DNA from: JAYEPK01 sp048569615
GTDB lineage: Archaea > Thermoplasmatota > Penumbrarchaeia > Penumbrarchaeales > Penumbrarchaeaceae
Length of the DNA stretch: 64,000 bases
Assembly (NCBI GenBank): GCA_048569615.1
Contig: JBLIRK010000003.1
Coordinates: forward strand, 1 to 64,000
Direction of reading: 5' to 3'
The translations under genes and the position numbers were made by a program. Within the stretch, counting starts at the first letter, position 1, and the number at the start of each line of letters is the position of its first letter. Under the pieces are notes generated by a model. That model did not search any database. It worked only from the letters and a program-made list of their open reading frames with translations, and was not told the origin of the DNA. Shown here piece by piece: positions 33,864 through 43,400 of the stretch.

Positions 33864-34082
33864 TCAATCCGCAACGATATGGAGCTCGCCGTTCTCGTAA
33901 TAGATCCAAATATTGTCCCTGATCTTCTTGGTAAGCTCCGAGAGGGCGCTGTAAAGGGATTCCTCGGAAACTCCCAGATACCTCGCCGCATCCTTGGTCA
34001 CCCAGGGATAGTTACCGAAATCATGGTCCCTGATGTACTCGTAAACCTTCATCTCAAGGCTGCTGAGATCCTTCATAGCCAT
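33864..34082 (-). CDS. Small winged-helix protein
   Basis: 72 aa from ATG 34082 (GTG 34112 and ATG 34076 are alternatives). LEMKVYEYIRDHDFGNYPWV and ARYLGVSEESLYSALSELTK form a helix-turn-helix, followed by a wing DNIWIYYENGELHIV. Likely a DNA-binding regulator. Its stop touches the histidine kinase stop on the other strand. PRC-barrel gene upstream, same strand. Confidence 0.7.
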   Translation of the reverse strand: MAMKDLSSLEMKVYEYIRDHDFGNYPWVTKDAARYLGVSEESLYSALSELTKKIRDNIWIYYENGELHIVAD

Positions 34083-34102
34083 AACCACACGGCTCCAGGT
34101 GC

Positions 34103-34453
34103 TTATCTCCACCCTAGCCTGGCTACCCCGCCTTCACCGAAATCCTTCTTCACAACCCTGAGCTTCCTCTTCTTCCCGTCAGCGGGAAGAGAAGGTATGT
34201 CAAACTGCTCCTTCCTCTTTATCTTTCCCGGAAAATGCTTGAGAAGGATCACACGGGATATCGACTGGACCCATCTGTAGGGAACCCCCACGCTGGCGCC
34301 GTCGGGAACAATGTCCGGATTGGTTTCCGAGACGAGAAGTTCGTATATCTCGCCATCGTCCAGGTCCACTATGATATCCTCGACGTAGCCAAGGTTCAAT
34401 CCTTTGTCAGTAATCACTTCAAGCCCTTGGAGATTATTGATCTCTGTAAGCAT
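34103..34453 (-). CDS. PRC-barrel domain protein
   Basis: 116 aa. A PRC barrel spans about residues 1-75 (NLQGLEVITDKGLNLGYVED and VGVPYRWVQSISRVILL), followed by a basic extension of about 40 residues (GKKRKLRVVKKDFGEGG). Archaeal PRC-barrel proteins include RNA-processing factors and the CdpB cell-division proteins; which applies here is not clear. It is probably cotranscribed with the winged-helix gene. Confidence 0.85.
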   Translation of the reverse strand: MLTEINNLQGLEVITDKGLNLGYVEDIIVDLDDGEIYELLVSETNPDIVPDGASVGVPYRWVQSISRVILLKHFPGKIKRKEQFDIPSLPADGKKRKLRVVKKDFGEGGVARLGWR

Positions 34454-34710
34454 CGGACTCCCTCACGACCCTTTGCCCGCCTCCATGCCGAAGGCCTGGG
34501 GGCGGGAAATATCATACCGGATAGTGATTTTCTATTGTTTAAATGTTTTTAAGTTGTTTTCACCTGAAAAATAATCCGCCGAAAGAGGAAGCATAGGCCG
34601 TGAACTTATCAGAAATTTGTGAATCCGATGCAAAGGCGGGGCTCCCCTCCATATTTAGGGAACTTTGATTAATAAACATATATGATATCTCTCAACAGGA
34701 GACGATATAA
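34454..34710. other. Intergenic promoter region
   Basis: 257 bp between divergent genes; AT-rich patches (TTGTTTAAATGTTTTTAAG at 34534-34552 for the PRC gene, TTAATAAACATATATG near 34670-34685 for the peroxiredoxin). No gene seen. AGGAGA at 34697-34702 is the peroxiredoxin ribosome-binding site. Confidence 0.4.
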
Positions 34711-35190
34711 ATGATAGATGCTGCAAAGGACCTGGAAGGATCAACGGCCCCTCTATTCTGCCTCAGGGACCAGAACGGGGAGGAGGTCTGCCTGAAAGAC
34801 CTTAAGGGAAAATGGACAGTGCTTTACTTCTATCCCAAGGATAACACAAGCGGCTGCACGCTCGAGGCCAAGGATTTCACATGCGCCGTGGAGGATTTCG
34901 CCAAGGAAGGGGCGCAGATAATCGGCGTTTCGCCCGACAGCGAGGAGAGCCACCTGAAGTTCATAGGCAAGCACGAGCTGAAGCTAACCCTCCTCAGCGA
35001 TCCGGAAAAGGTCAGCCTCGAGGCATTCGGGGTGTGGAAGAAGAAATCCATGTACGGCAGGGATTTCATGGGTGTGGAGAGATCGACCTTCCTCATCGAT
35101 CCAGATGGAAAGATCAGAAGGGAATGGAGAAAGGTCAAGGTGGAGGGCCATGTGGATGATGTCCTGTCCGAGCTGAAGAAGTCTAAATGA
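34711..35190 (+). CDS. bcp: Peroxiredoxin, Bcp/PrxQ type
   Basis: 159 aa. A thioredoxin-fold peroxidase reducing H2O2 and organic peroxides. LYFYPKDNTSGCTLEAKDF holds the peroxidatic Cys49. The usual resolving Cys five residues later is absent; Cys58 (in FTCAVEDF) is nine residues later and may replace it, or the enzyme may be 1-Cys. Other conserved blocks: IIGVSPDSEESHLKF, LLSDPEKVSLEAFGVW and VERSTFLIDPDGKI. copA follows after 52 bp. Confidence 0.94.
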   Translation: MIDAAKDLEGSTAPLFCLRDQNGEEVCLKDLKGKWTVLYFYPKDNTSGCTLEAKDFTCAVEDFAKEGAQIIGVSPDSEESHLKFIGKHELKLTLLSDPEKVSLEAFGVWKKKSMYGRDFMGVERSTFLIDPDGKIRREWRKVKVEGHVDDVLSELKKSK

Positions 35191-35242
35191 TCTGCAACTA
35201 TCAAATCAAGAAACCGGACTCCAACGAAGGCAATATGCTTTC

Positions 35243-37477
35243 ATGCAAGAAGTGGTCGATTTGGAAGAAAAAACGGAAACGGTAAAGATCGGAGGGATGA
35301 CCTGTGCGGTTTGCGTCCAGGCGATCGAGACGGGTCTGAACGAGCAGGCGGGCATCTCCAAGGTCCATGTCAACCTGGGATCCGAAAAGGCATACGTCAG
35401 GTTCGACCCCGAGAAGACGGACCTAGGTAAGATCCGGCGAACTATAGAGGATATCGGTTATACGTATCTGGGTACCGATTCCGAGGTTGATGCCGAAAAG
35501 GAAAGGAAAGCATTCCTGGAGGAGCAGAGGCGGAGGGCCCTGAGGTTCTCCCTAGGGCTCGGCATAGGCATCCCGCTGATGATCATAATGCATCTGGGCA
35601 TCCATTTTCCCTTTGACATGGCCTATGGAATGCTGATTCTCACATCTCCCATATTCATTTTCATCAGCTATCCCATCTTCAAGGCCGCCTACAGATCATT
35701 GAGTCACTTGACCCTGAACATGGACGTGATGTATTCCATGGGAATGGGTGTGGCCTATGCCGCATCCGTTCTCGGAACCCTGGAACTTGGTCTCGACCGG
35801 TCCTTTCTCTTCTTCGACACCGTGCTCATGCTCGCAGGATTCCTCACGCTCGGCAGATATCTTGAGGCCAGAGCCAAGGGGAGAACGAACGAGGCGATCA
35901 AAAAGCTGATAGGGCTGCAGCCAAAGAAAGCACTGGTCATCAGGAACGGGAACGAGATGGAGATCGACATCGCCGATGTGGTGCCCGGGGATATTGCTAT
36001 CGTCAGACCGGGGCAGAAGGTTCCCGTGGACGGTTCGATCATTTTCGGAAAAAGCTACATCGATGAATCCATGATAACCGGGGAGCCCATCCCTCCGAAC
36101 AAGAAACCGGGAGACAAGGTGATCGGAGGGACCCTGAACAAGAACGGGGTAATTAGGATCAGGGCCGAAAGGATCGGGAAGGAAACCGTGCTGTCGCAGA
36201 TAATCAAGCTGGTGGAGGAAGCCCAGGGATCAAGGCCTGCGATACAGAAAGTTGCCGACAAGGTCGTTTCCTACTTCATCCCGGCGGTCCTTCTGATTGC
36301 CGTTGCATCCTTTGCCGCCTGGTACCTTCTCTTCGGCGGGACCCTTCTCGTTGCCATGACCGCCCTTATATCGGTGTTGGTGATAGCATGCCCTTGCGCA
36401 TTGGGGCTGGCCACACCAACGGCTGTGACGGTTGGCATAGGAAGAGGAGCCGAGCTCGGGATACTTATCAAGAACGGAGACGCCCTTCAGAGCTCCGAAG
36501 GGATAGATACCGTTGTCATGGACAAGACAGGTACGATCACACTCGGAAGGCCGCAGGTGGTCGACATCTTCGTCAATCGGGGAAGAAGGGAAGAGATGCT
36601 CGCCTTGGCCGCTTCGGTGGAAAAAGGAACTACCCACCCGTTGGGAGAGGCCATAGTACGCGCGGGCGAAGGTGTCGAAATTCCAGATGCGGAAACAGTT
36701 GAAGAGATGACCGGCAAGGGTATGAAGGGCATTGTGAGGGGCAGGGAGGTACTGGTCGGGAACCTCTCCCTGCTAGAAGAGTCTGGGGTCCGGATCCCTG
36801 CCTCCGTCAAAGAAAGGCTCGGAAAGATGCAGGAGAGCGGAATGACGGCTGCACTGGTCGCAGCGGACGGGACCGTTCTGGGCCTGATCGGGATCTCCGA
36901 CAAAGTGAAGGATACCTCAAAGGAAGCGGTCAGAAGCCTGAGGTCGAAAGGCATAAAGGTCATCATGCTCACGGGAGATGCTGGGGCTTCTGCGAAAAGG
37001 GTTGCGGCTTCCGTGGGAATAGACGAGGTCATCGCGAACGTGCTCCCCGGAGACAAGGCCGGAAAGGTCAAGGAGCTTCAGAAGGAGGGCAGGAGAGTGG
37101 CCTTCATAGGTGACGGCATCAACGACGCGCCTGCCCTGGCCCAGGCCAATGTCGGCATCGCGATGGGGAGCGGAACTGACATTGCAATGGAAAGCGGCGA
37201 CATCGTCCTTGTGAACAGCGATCCCAGGGATGCGGTGGCAGGGTTGGAGCTGGCCGGGAAGGTAATGGGCAGGATCAGGCAGAACATATTCTGGGCCTTT
37301 GCATACAACACGGCCCTGATCCCTATCGCAGCAGGGGTGCTGAATCCCATCGGGATCCGAATGAGGCCGGAGCTCGCCGGACTGGCCATGGCAATGAGCT
37401 CGGTAACGGTCGTAACACTGTCCCTCATGTTAAAAAGGTATAAACCGCAGTCGTTGAAGAGCAAGGGAGGAAAATGA
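35243..37477 (+). CDS. copA: Copper-exporting P1B-type ATPase
   Basis: 744 aa. One N-terminal metal-binding domain with GGMTCAVC (residues 17-24), then eight predicted membrane spans. The intramembrane CPC (IACPCALGLATP, near 383), phosphorylation site DKTGT (Asp427), TGE loop, HP motif (THPLGEAI) and GDGIND near 623 are intact. CPC with C-terminal YN and MSSV residues indicates Cu(I) export. A YHS-domain gene follows at once (ATGAATG). Confidence 0.96.
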   Translation: MQEVVDLEEKTETVKIGGMTCAVCVQAIETGLNEQAGISKVHVNLGSEKAYVRFDPEKTDLGKIRRTIEDIGYTYLGTDSEVDAEKERKAFLEEQRRRALRFSLGLGIGIPLMIIMHLGIHFPFDMAYGMLILTSPIFIFISYPIFKAAYRSLSHLTLNMDVMYSMGMGVAYAASVLGTLELGLDRSFLFFDTVLMLAGFLTLGRYLEARAKGRTNEAIKKLIGLQPKKALVIRNGNEMEIDIADVVPGDIAIVRPGQKVPVDGSIIFGKSYIDESMITGEPIPPNKKPGDKVIGGTLNKNGVIRIRAERIGKETVLSQIIKLVEEAQGSRPAIQKVADKVVSYFIPAVLLIAVASFAAWYLLFGGTLLVAMTALISVLVIACPCALGLATPTAVTVGIGRGAELGILIKNGDALQSSEGIDTVVMDKTGTITLGRPQVVDIFVNRGRREEMLALAASVEKGTTHPLGEAIVRAGEGVEIPDAETVEEMTGKGMKGIVRGREVLVGNLSLLEESGVRIPASVKERLGKMQESGMTAALVAADGTVLGLIGISDKVKDTSKEAVRSLRSKGIKVIMLTGDAGASAKRVAASVGIDEVIANVLPGDKAGKVKELQKEGRRVAFIGDGINDAPALAQANVGIAMGSGTDIAMESGDIVLVNSDPRDAVAGLELAGKVMGRIRQNIFWAFAYNTALIPIAAGVLNPIGIRMRPELAGLAMAMSSVTVVTLSLMLKRYKPQSLKSKGGK

Positions 37478-37645
37478 ATGGAAATCGACCCAGTATGCAA
37501 GATGAAGGTGGATCCAGGCAAGGCGAAGTTCAAGAGCGAATACAATGGAAAGACCTACTACTTCTGCGCCCCGGGATGCAGGTTCCTGTTCGAGAAGGAG
37601 CCTGAAAAATATCTGAAGAGCGACAAGCCGCTGGTCAAGATGTGA
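37478..37645 (+). CDS. YHS-domain metal-binding protein
   Basis: 55 aa, starting directly after the copA stop. MEIDPVCKMKVDP, the YYFCAPGC pair and RFLFEKEPEKYL are the complete YHS domain. These small domains bind copper or other soft metals and are often fused to or next to CopA, so a chaperone or sensor for CopA is likely. GGGAGG before the start supports it. Confidence 0.93.
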   Translation: MEIDPVCKMKVDPGKAKFKSEYNGKTYYFCAPGCRFLFEKEPEKYLKSDKPLVKM

Positions 37646-37704
37646 TATGGAAGGATGGCCGGCTGTCGTTAGATTATTCACAGAGAAGACCATTAACCCT
37701 CCGT

Positions 37705-39375
37705 ATGCAGAGCGACATAGAGATAGCCCAGGCAGCGAAGCTCAGACCCATAGAGGAGATAGCAAGGAAAGCCGGCTTGAAGAAGGGCGAGTACACGCCA
37801 TGGGGGGCCTATAAAGCGAAGATCGACCTTTCCGCAATGGAAAGGATAACGAATAGGAAGCCGGGACGCCTCATACTTGTTACGACAACAAGCCCTACCC
37901 CTGCAGGGGAGGGCAAGACCACCATGACAATAGGGTTGGCACAGGCCCTGTGCAAGCTGGGTCATAAGAGCATGCTCGGGATCCGCGAGCCTTCGATGGG
38001 GCCCGTATTCGGCATAAAAGGAGGGGCCGCCGGAGGCGGATATTCCCAGGTGCTTCCCATGGAGGACATAAACCTCCATTTCACTGGGGACATGCATGCG
38101 ATAACGGCTGCACACAATCTGCTTGCAGCAGTCCTGAACAACCACATGCACCACGGCAACGAACTGAACATCGATCCCAGGAAGATCGTATGGCACAGGG
38201 TAATGGACATGAACGACAGGGCCCTCAGACATGCCGTTATCGGGCTGGGTGGTACAAAGAGCGGGATGCCCCAGGAGGATTCCTTCGACATCACCGCAGC
38301 AAGCGAGATCATGGCCGTAGTATGCCTCTCAACCTCGCTCCGGGACCTGAAGGAAAGGATATCGAGGATAATAGTCGCCTACAACAGGGACGATCAGCCG
38401 GTGTTCGCCAATGAGCTCGGGGTGGTGGGCGCCATGGCAATGCTCCTCAAGGATGCCCTTCGCCCCAATCTGGTCCAGACCATTGAAGGGGTTCCCGCAT
38501 TCATCCACGGCGGCCCCTTTGCCAACATCGCCCACGGGACGTCATCCTATCTTTCCACGAAGATAGGGCTTCATCTGAGTGAGTACTTCATCACGGAGGC
38601 AGGCTTCGGTTCGGACCTCGGTGCCGAGAAGTTCTTCGACATCTTCTGCAGGAAGACCGGCCTTATCCCTTCCGCCGTCGTCATGGTGGTGACGACCAGG
38701 TCCCTCAAGATGCAGGGAGGCGTACCCAAGACCGAGCTCGATAAACAGGACGTGCTTTCAGTAAGGAAGGGCATGGCGAACCTGTCCAGGCACCTCCATA
38801 TTGTCCAACTGTTCGGACTTCCGGTTGTCGTGGCCATCAACAGGTTCGAGAACGACCACGAGGACGAGGTGCAGGAGGTGCTCAGATTATGCGAGGCCAT
38901 GGGCATACCGATCGCCGTTTCGGAACACCACGCCCGGGGGGGTGATGGGGCGATGGGAGTTGCCGAGAAACTGGTCGAGATCGTCAGCACGTGCAAGAAC
39001 TGCTTCAATACGCTCTATCCGGACAACATGCCCTTGAAAGAGAAGATCAAATACGTATGCCACAACGTTTACGGCGCCGGAAAGGTGCAGTTCTCGGTGG
39101 ATGCGGCAAGTTGGATGGAGAAGTTTGAGCAGATGGGATACGGGGACCTCCCTATCTGCATGGCCAAGACGCAGTACTCGCTCTCCGATGACCCGACGCT
39201 TCTGGGAGCGCCCACAAAGTTCAAGGTCACCATCTCGGAGATCCGCCTGTCGGCAGGAGCAGGATTCGTGGTCCCGCTAACTGGTAAAATCAACACGATG
39301 CCGGGGCTTCCGAAGAGCCCGGCTGCGGAAAAGATGGATGTCACCGATGAGGGAAGGACCATCGGCCTGTTCTAG
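37705..39375 (+). CDS. fhs: Formate-tetrahydrofolate ligase
   Basis: 556 aa. ATP-dependent synthesis of 10-formyl-THF from formate. Start chosen at ATG 37705 because MQSDIEIAQAAKLRPIEEIA matches the family N-terminus; a frame-open GTG at 37642 adds unlike residues. The P-loop PTPAGEGKTT lies at 64-73, followed by SMGPVFGIKGGAAGGGYSQV, HAITAAHNLLAA and FGLPVVVAINRFENDHEDEV. Full length. It follows the YHS gene after 59 bp. In archaea this enzyme is mostly known from Thermoplasmatota and a few others. Confidence 0.96.
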   Translation: MQSDIEIAQAAKLRPIEEIARKAGLKKGEYTPWGAYKAKIDLSAMERITNRKPGRLILVTTTSPTPAGEGKTTMTIGLAQALCKLGHKSMLGIREPSMGPVFGIKGGAAGGGYSQVLPMEDINLHFTGDMHAITAAHNLLAAVLNNHMHHGNELNIDPRKIVWHRVMDMNDRALRHAVIGLGGTKSGMPQEDSFDITAASEIMAVVCLSTSLRDLKERISRIIVAYNRDDQPVFANELGVVGAMAMLLKDALRPNLVQTIEGVPAFIHGGPFANIAHGTSSYLSTKIGLHLSEYFITEAGFGSDLGAEKFFDIFCRKTGLIPSAVVMVVTTRSLKMQGGVPKTELDKQDVLSVRKGMANLSRHLHIVQLFGLPVVVAINRFENDHEDEVQEVLRLCEAMGIPIAVSEHHARGGDGAMGVAEKLVEIVSTCKNCFNTLYPDNMPLKEKIKYVCHNVYGAGKVQFSVDAASWMEKFEQMGYGDLPICMAKTQYSLSDDPTLLGAPTKFKVTISEIRLSAGAGFVVPLTGKINTMPGLPKSPAAEKMDVTDEGRTIGLF

Positions 39376-39407
39376 AGGGTGAGCAGCTGGATGAAAGTTT
39401 GAGGGCC

Positions 39408-40307
39408 ATGTTCGAGAAGCAGGGATACGCCGTCGTGGGAAACCATTCGGCCGTCAAGACCTGCCACTGGCTCAGGGAATCGCTTATGAGGGACAGGGTC
39501 TGCTACAAGGAGGAATTCTTCGGGATCAGGAGCCACAGATGTCTCCAGATGACCCCGGTTGCCAATCTTTGCAATCATATGTGCCTCTACTGCTGGAGAT
39601 ACCAGGGCTCCGACGATGTCATAGAGGAATGGGACGATCCGAAAAGCATAGCGGAGGGCTCAATACAAGCACAAAGGAGGCTGGTCTCCGGTTTCAAGGG
39701 TGATGAGCGCTGCGATCCGAACATGTGGGAGGAGGCAAGGAGCCCAAATCAGGTTGCCATCTCTCTGACAGGGGAGCCCACAATGTATCCATATCTCGGT
39801 GAGCTTATAGCCGAATACAAGAGAATGGGATTTTCGACATTTCTCGTCACGAACGGGACGCTCCCCCATGTCCTGAAGGACCTGGACCCGCTCCCCACAC
39901 AGCTTTACATCTCGATCGATGCCCCCAACGAGGACGTTTACAGGAGGTTGTGTCTTCCCAAGATCGAAAGCGGTTGGGACAGGCTCATGGAGACGATCGA
40001 CCTGATACCTTCCCTGGATACGAGGACAGTAGCAAGGCATACGCTTGTGAAGGGATGGAACCTTGGCTTCGAGGAGCAATATTCCAAACTTGACCTTAGG
40101 GGGGAGTTCGACTTCATCGAGCCCAAGGGATATGTTTTCGTCGGTTACTCAAGGGAGCGCCTGACGATGGAGAACATGCCCTCCTTCGAGGAGATAGAGG
40201 GATTCGCGTCCCGGATATCTGAGCTCACGGGTTATGCAATGGCCGGAAGCAATCGACCATCAAGGGTCGTGCTTCTCTCTTCGGGAAGGAAAAAACTTAT
40301 GGTCTGA
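39408..40307 (+). CDS. taw1: 4-demethylwyosine synthase (TYW1/Taw1)
   Basis: 299 aa from ATG 39408 (TTG 39399 possible). Radical-SAM enzyme that builds the tricyclic wyosine base at G37 of tRNA-Phe from N1-methylguanosine and pyruvate. CNHMCLYCWR holds the cluster cysteines (55, 59, 62). Other conserved blocks: SHRCLQMTPVANLC, AISLTGEPTMYPYLGELI, STFLVTNGTLP, LYISIDAPNEDVY and FIEPKGYVFVGYSRERL. The flavodoxin domain of eukaryotic TYW1 is absent, as in archaea. Confidence 0.95.
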   Translation: MFEKQGYAVVGNHSAVKTCHWLRESLMRDRVCYKEEFFGIRSHRCLQMTPVANLCNHMCLYCWRYQGSDDVIEEWDDPKSIAEGSIQAQRRLVSGFKGDERCDPNMWEEARSPNQVAISLTGEPTMYPYLGELIAEYKRMGFSTFLVTNGTLPHVLKDLDPLPTQLYISIDAPNEDVYRRLCLPKIESGWDRLMETIDLIPSLDTRTVARHTLVKGWNLGFEEQYSKLDLRGEFDFIEPKGYVFVGYSRERLTMENMPSFEEIEGFASRISELTGYAMAGSNRPSRVVLLSSGRKKLMV

Positions 40308-40340
40308 ACATGTGCCAGCAGGAACACAAGGTTCAGGAAA

Positions 40341-40350
40341 CTTTATAAAA
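40341..40350 (+). promoter_or_regulatory. TATA box for the giant surface-protein pair
   Basis: CTTTATAAAA, 53-62 nt upstream of ATG 40403. It appears to be the only promoter for the coupled 1354- and 1544-aa genes. Confidence 0.5.
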
Positions 40351-40402
40351 TCTCGTTCAGTTACAAGAGCGTCCAGAACCCATCTGGAAGGGGGAGTCAG
40401 GT

Positions 40403-43400
40403 ATGAGATATGACAGGATAGCCCGACCCATTTTTGCATTGTTGATACTACTATCACTGATACTTTCCGGAGTGGGCAGCATCGGCCATAAAGAAGCAAA
40501 TGACGAAGAAAAGGACGGTCCATCCGCAAGGGAAAGTATCCTTGCGGGGCCCCCTTCAAGGGACCTTGAGGATGGGAAGACGGTTTTCCAAATGGACGGA
40601 GGGGATCCGGATTGGGTGCTCCTGCGCAACGGTGTCATCCAGAGGGAGGAAGGTCTGATGAAGCTGGATGACAGGCGGATCGGAGGCGGGTCGATCTTCG
40701 CCGCGTCCCCGGAATCAACATACAACATGGCCACATCAAGGATGGTCCAGGAGTACCTCGGAAGGATCTATGCCGGATATGTTGTCTCTTCATCGGGCGG
40801 CGGCGGGAATGTCAAGTTCTATCTGATATCCTCCGGCGATTCCGGAAGGAGCTGGGACGGACCTGTTATGGTGGCAGAGAAGAGCGGTGTGACAACAGGG
40901 TCCATCGACCTTCTTATTCAGGGGGACAAGGTCTTCTATGTGATGACGACAAGGGGAGCCAGCGCAGGCCAGAAGGAGATATCGGTGAAGGTCACAAGCT
41001 ACCTTAACTGGATGAACATCTCTTCCGTTCCCTCACATATCGTCGAGAGCGGACTCGGGACCCATCAGACGGCCTTGGTTAATTTCAACCAGAGGGTATT
41101 CCTTTTCTGGAAGAGGGGTGATTTCTCAAGACCGCAGTACCAGGTCCACTACGATGGAAGCTGGTCCACCACCCATGAGATCGCTATCAATACGAAATGG
41201 TTCTGCCCCGTGTTCTCGGACTTCAACGGTCTGGATACTCTCTATCTGCTCCACGTCGGGGGAACCGCCAACAACGACGTATACGTCACCAACACCACCG
41301 ATTTCGGGGATACATGGTCCGCTACGGTCAGGTTGTTTTCCGGTTCCGGGGAGCTGGAATACATCTCCGCAGCCCGTGGTCCCGGTGCCATCCATCTTGC
41401 CACAAGCTACGAGACGCTTCTCCAGATCGATCATGCAACGTACAACGGCCGGGGTGTGACCGGACCCTCGAAGATCGCCTACTTCAGCGCCAATGTTCAG
41501 GACAACGATCCCAAGGAGGTATGCATCTCTGCGGATGACAGGGATGTTGCTGTCATGTACGAGGACGTCGGTGGAAAGGTAATGATGGTGACGAAAAGGG
41601 AGGGGGGCTACATCCCCGAGATCTCATCCTTCGGTTTCGGTTCGGCCCACAGCCCCACCATGGACGCGGGGAGGAATGCGGTATGCTTCATGAACGGCAC
41701 GCTCCTCGAGGTCCGGGTGCTGTCGAGGGCGACCCGCGGGGCTGTCTATTCTCAGCCTCTCTCCAACATAGGCCTCAGCTCATGGAATGACATAGGGTTC
41801 ACCACGGGTGGCCTCGGCCATTCATCAAACATCACATTCAAGGTCCTGGATTACGATACCGGGGATGCGCTCTTCCCCCAAAGCGGCACCGTGAGGATTA
41901 ACGACCTGCCGCCAGGTGAGATCGAAGGCAGATATCACAACAACGCGATGGACCTCTCCGGAGCGTGGACGGAGGGAGGGGGGCTGGCAGAGACAATCGT
42001 TTTGATGCTGTTCTTCGAGAGGAATGAGAGGTTCGATCCGTGGCTCATGTCCATGTCCGTCAACTACACCGTATCCTATCCTTATACCGAGGATTTCAGC
42101 CAGGACTTCCATTTCCACTCTTCAATGAACGTGGATATTACTCCCATCGGAGCAGAGCTCATCGAGGGAGCGGATTCGGGGTGGATCACCATGGGACCTG
42201 TAAGGTTCGAGGATGAGATCCCATCCCACCTAAGCGTGCACTGCAGTTTTCTGGGCAACGGGAACAAGATAAAGGCAGAGGTCCTGGACAGGAACCAGGA
42301 CCAAGTTTCGAATTTCGGGGATGCGGAATCAAGCGAGGTGACGGAGACCGAGAAGGAGGTGTTCGTAAAATGGGGCCGGAACAATTTCGGAGACATTCCC
42401 ACGGGACTCTCGATGGTATTTGTCAGGCTCCATCTCATAAAGGATTCACCGGCAGCTCCGGCCGTAAAATGGTTCAAACTCGGACCCACGGAGCCGCCAG
42501 CATTGGTCGGAGACGAAGCGGACCGGATGATGATCCGGAGGGGACAGAGCGCTTCCCTTTACATTGAAGCGGCGGACCGGGAGGAGCCGCTGGGCGACCT
42601 GAATATCGCTGTTGAATGCAGGGCGCCGGATTCTAACATATGGAGCGACACCATGGTAAGCGATCCGCTCTGGAATGGCAACAACTGGACGGTGTTATTC
42701 ATGACGGACATGAGCTCGAGGATCGGCACCTATGATTTCAGGGCGATGGTCAGGGACAACGAGGGCGGATCCTCCGATTGGGTCGAGCTTTCCTCCCGGA
42801 TAACGGTATTGAACAATATCCCCGCCCCTCCGATGATCACCATCCGACCGGCGACCGCCAGGGTGGGGGACGACATCGAGGTCTCGCTTCTATCAGCCGG
42901 TTCTGACAGGGAAACCGCCTCGGGGGAGCTGACCTACACACTGGAGCTTTACAGGGAGGAGGAGCTGCATGACACGCTGTCCAATCTCACAAGCCTTGAG
43001 ATCGTTCTCGAAGACCTTCCCCTTGTCAAACACGAGACCTGGACCATTGAAGCCAGGACATGGGACGGTGTTGAAACAGGCCCCTGGACCACGGTGACCT
43101 TCGGGGTCGAGAACACCGAACCGTCAACCACCAGCTCCCTTCCGGGAATCATCCATATGGAGGAGGATGAAGGGTGGTCCAGCGGCTCGATCGACACATG
43201 GTTCTCGGACGCCGACGGGGACGAACTTGTCATTTCTTTCATGGGCCCCCCGGAACTTGGGATCTCACATTCGGGGGATTTATTGGAACTTTCGACACCG
43301 GAGGACCGCTTCGGACCTTCATTTCTTTGGGTATTCGCGACCGACGGAGAGGCGGAAGTGGAAATTAACATATCCATCGATGTGGCACCGGTCAACGATC

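Noticed and set aside
37642..37704. Longer formate-THF ligase start at GTG 37642
   Set aside because: The added 21 residues do not match the family N-terminus, which begins at the ATG at 37705.
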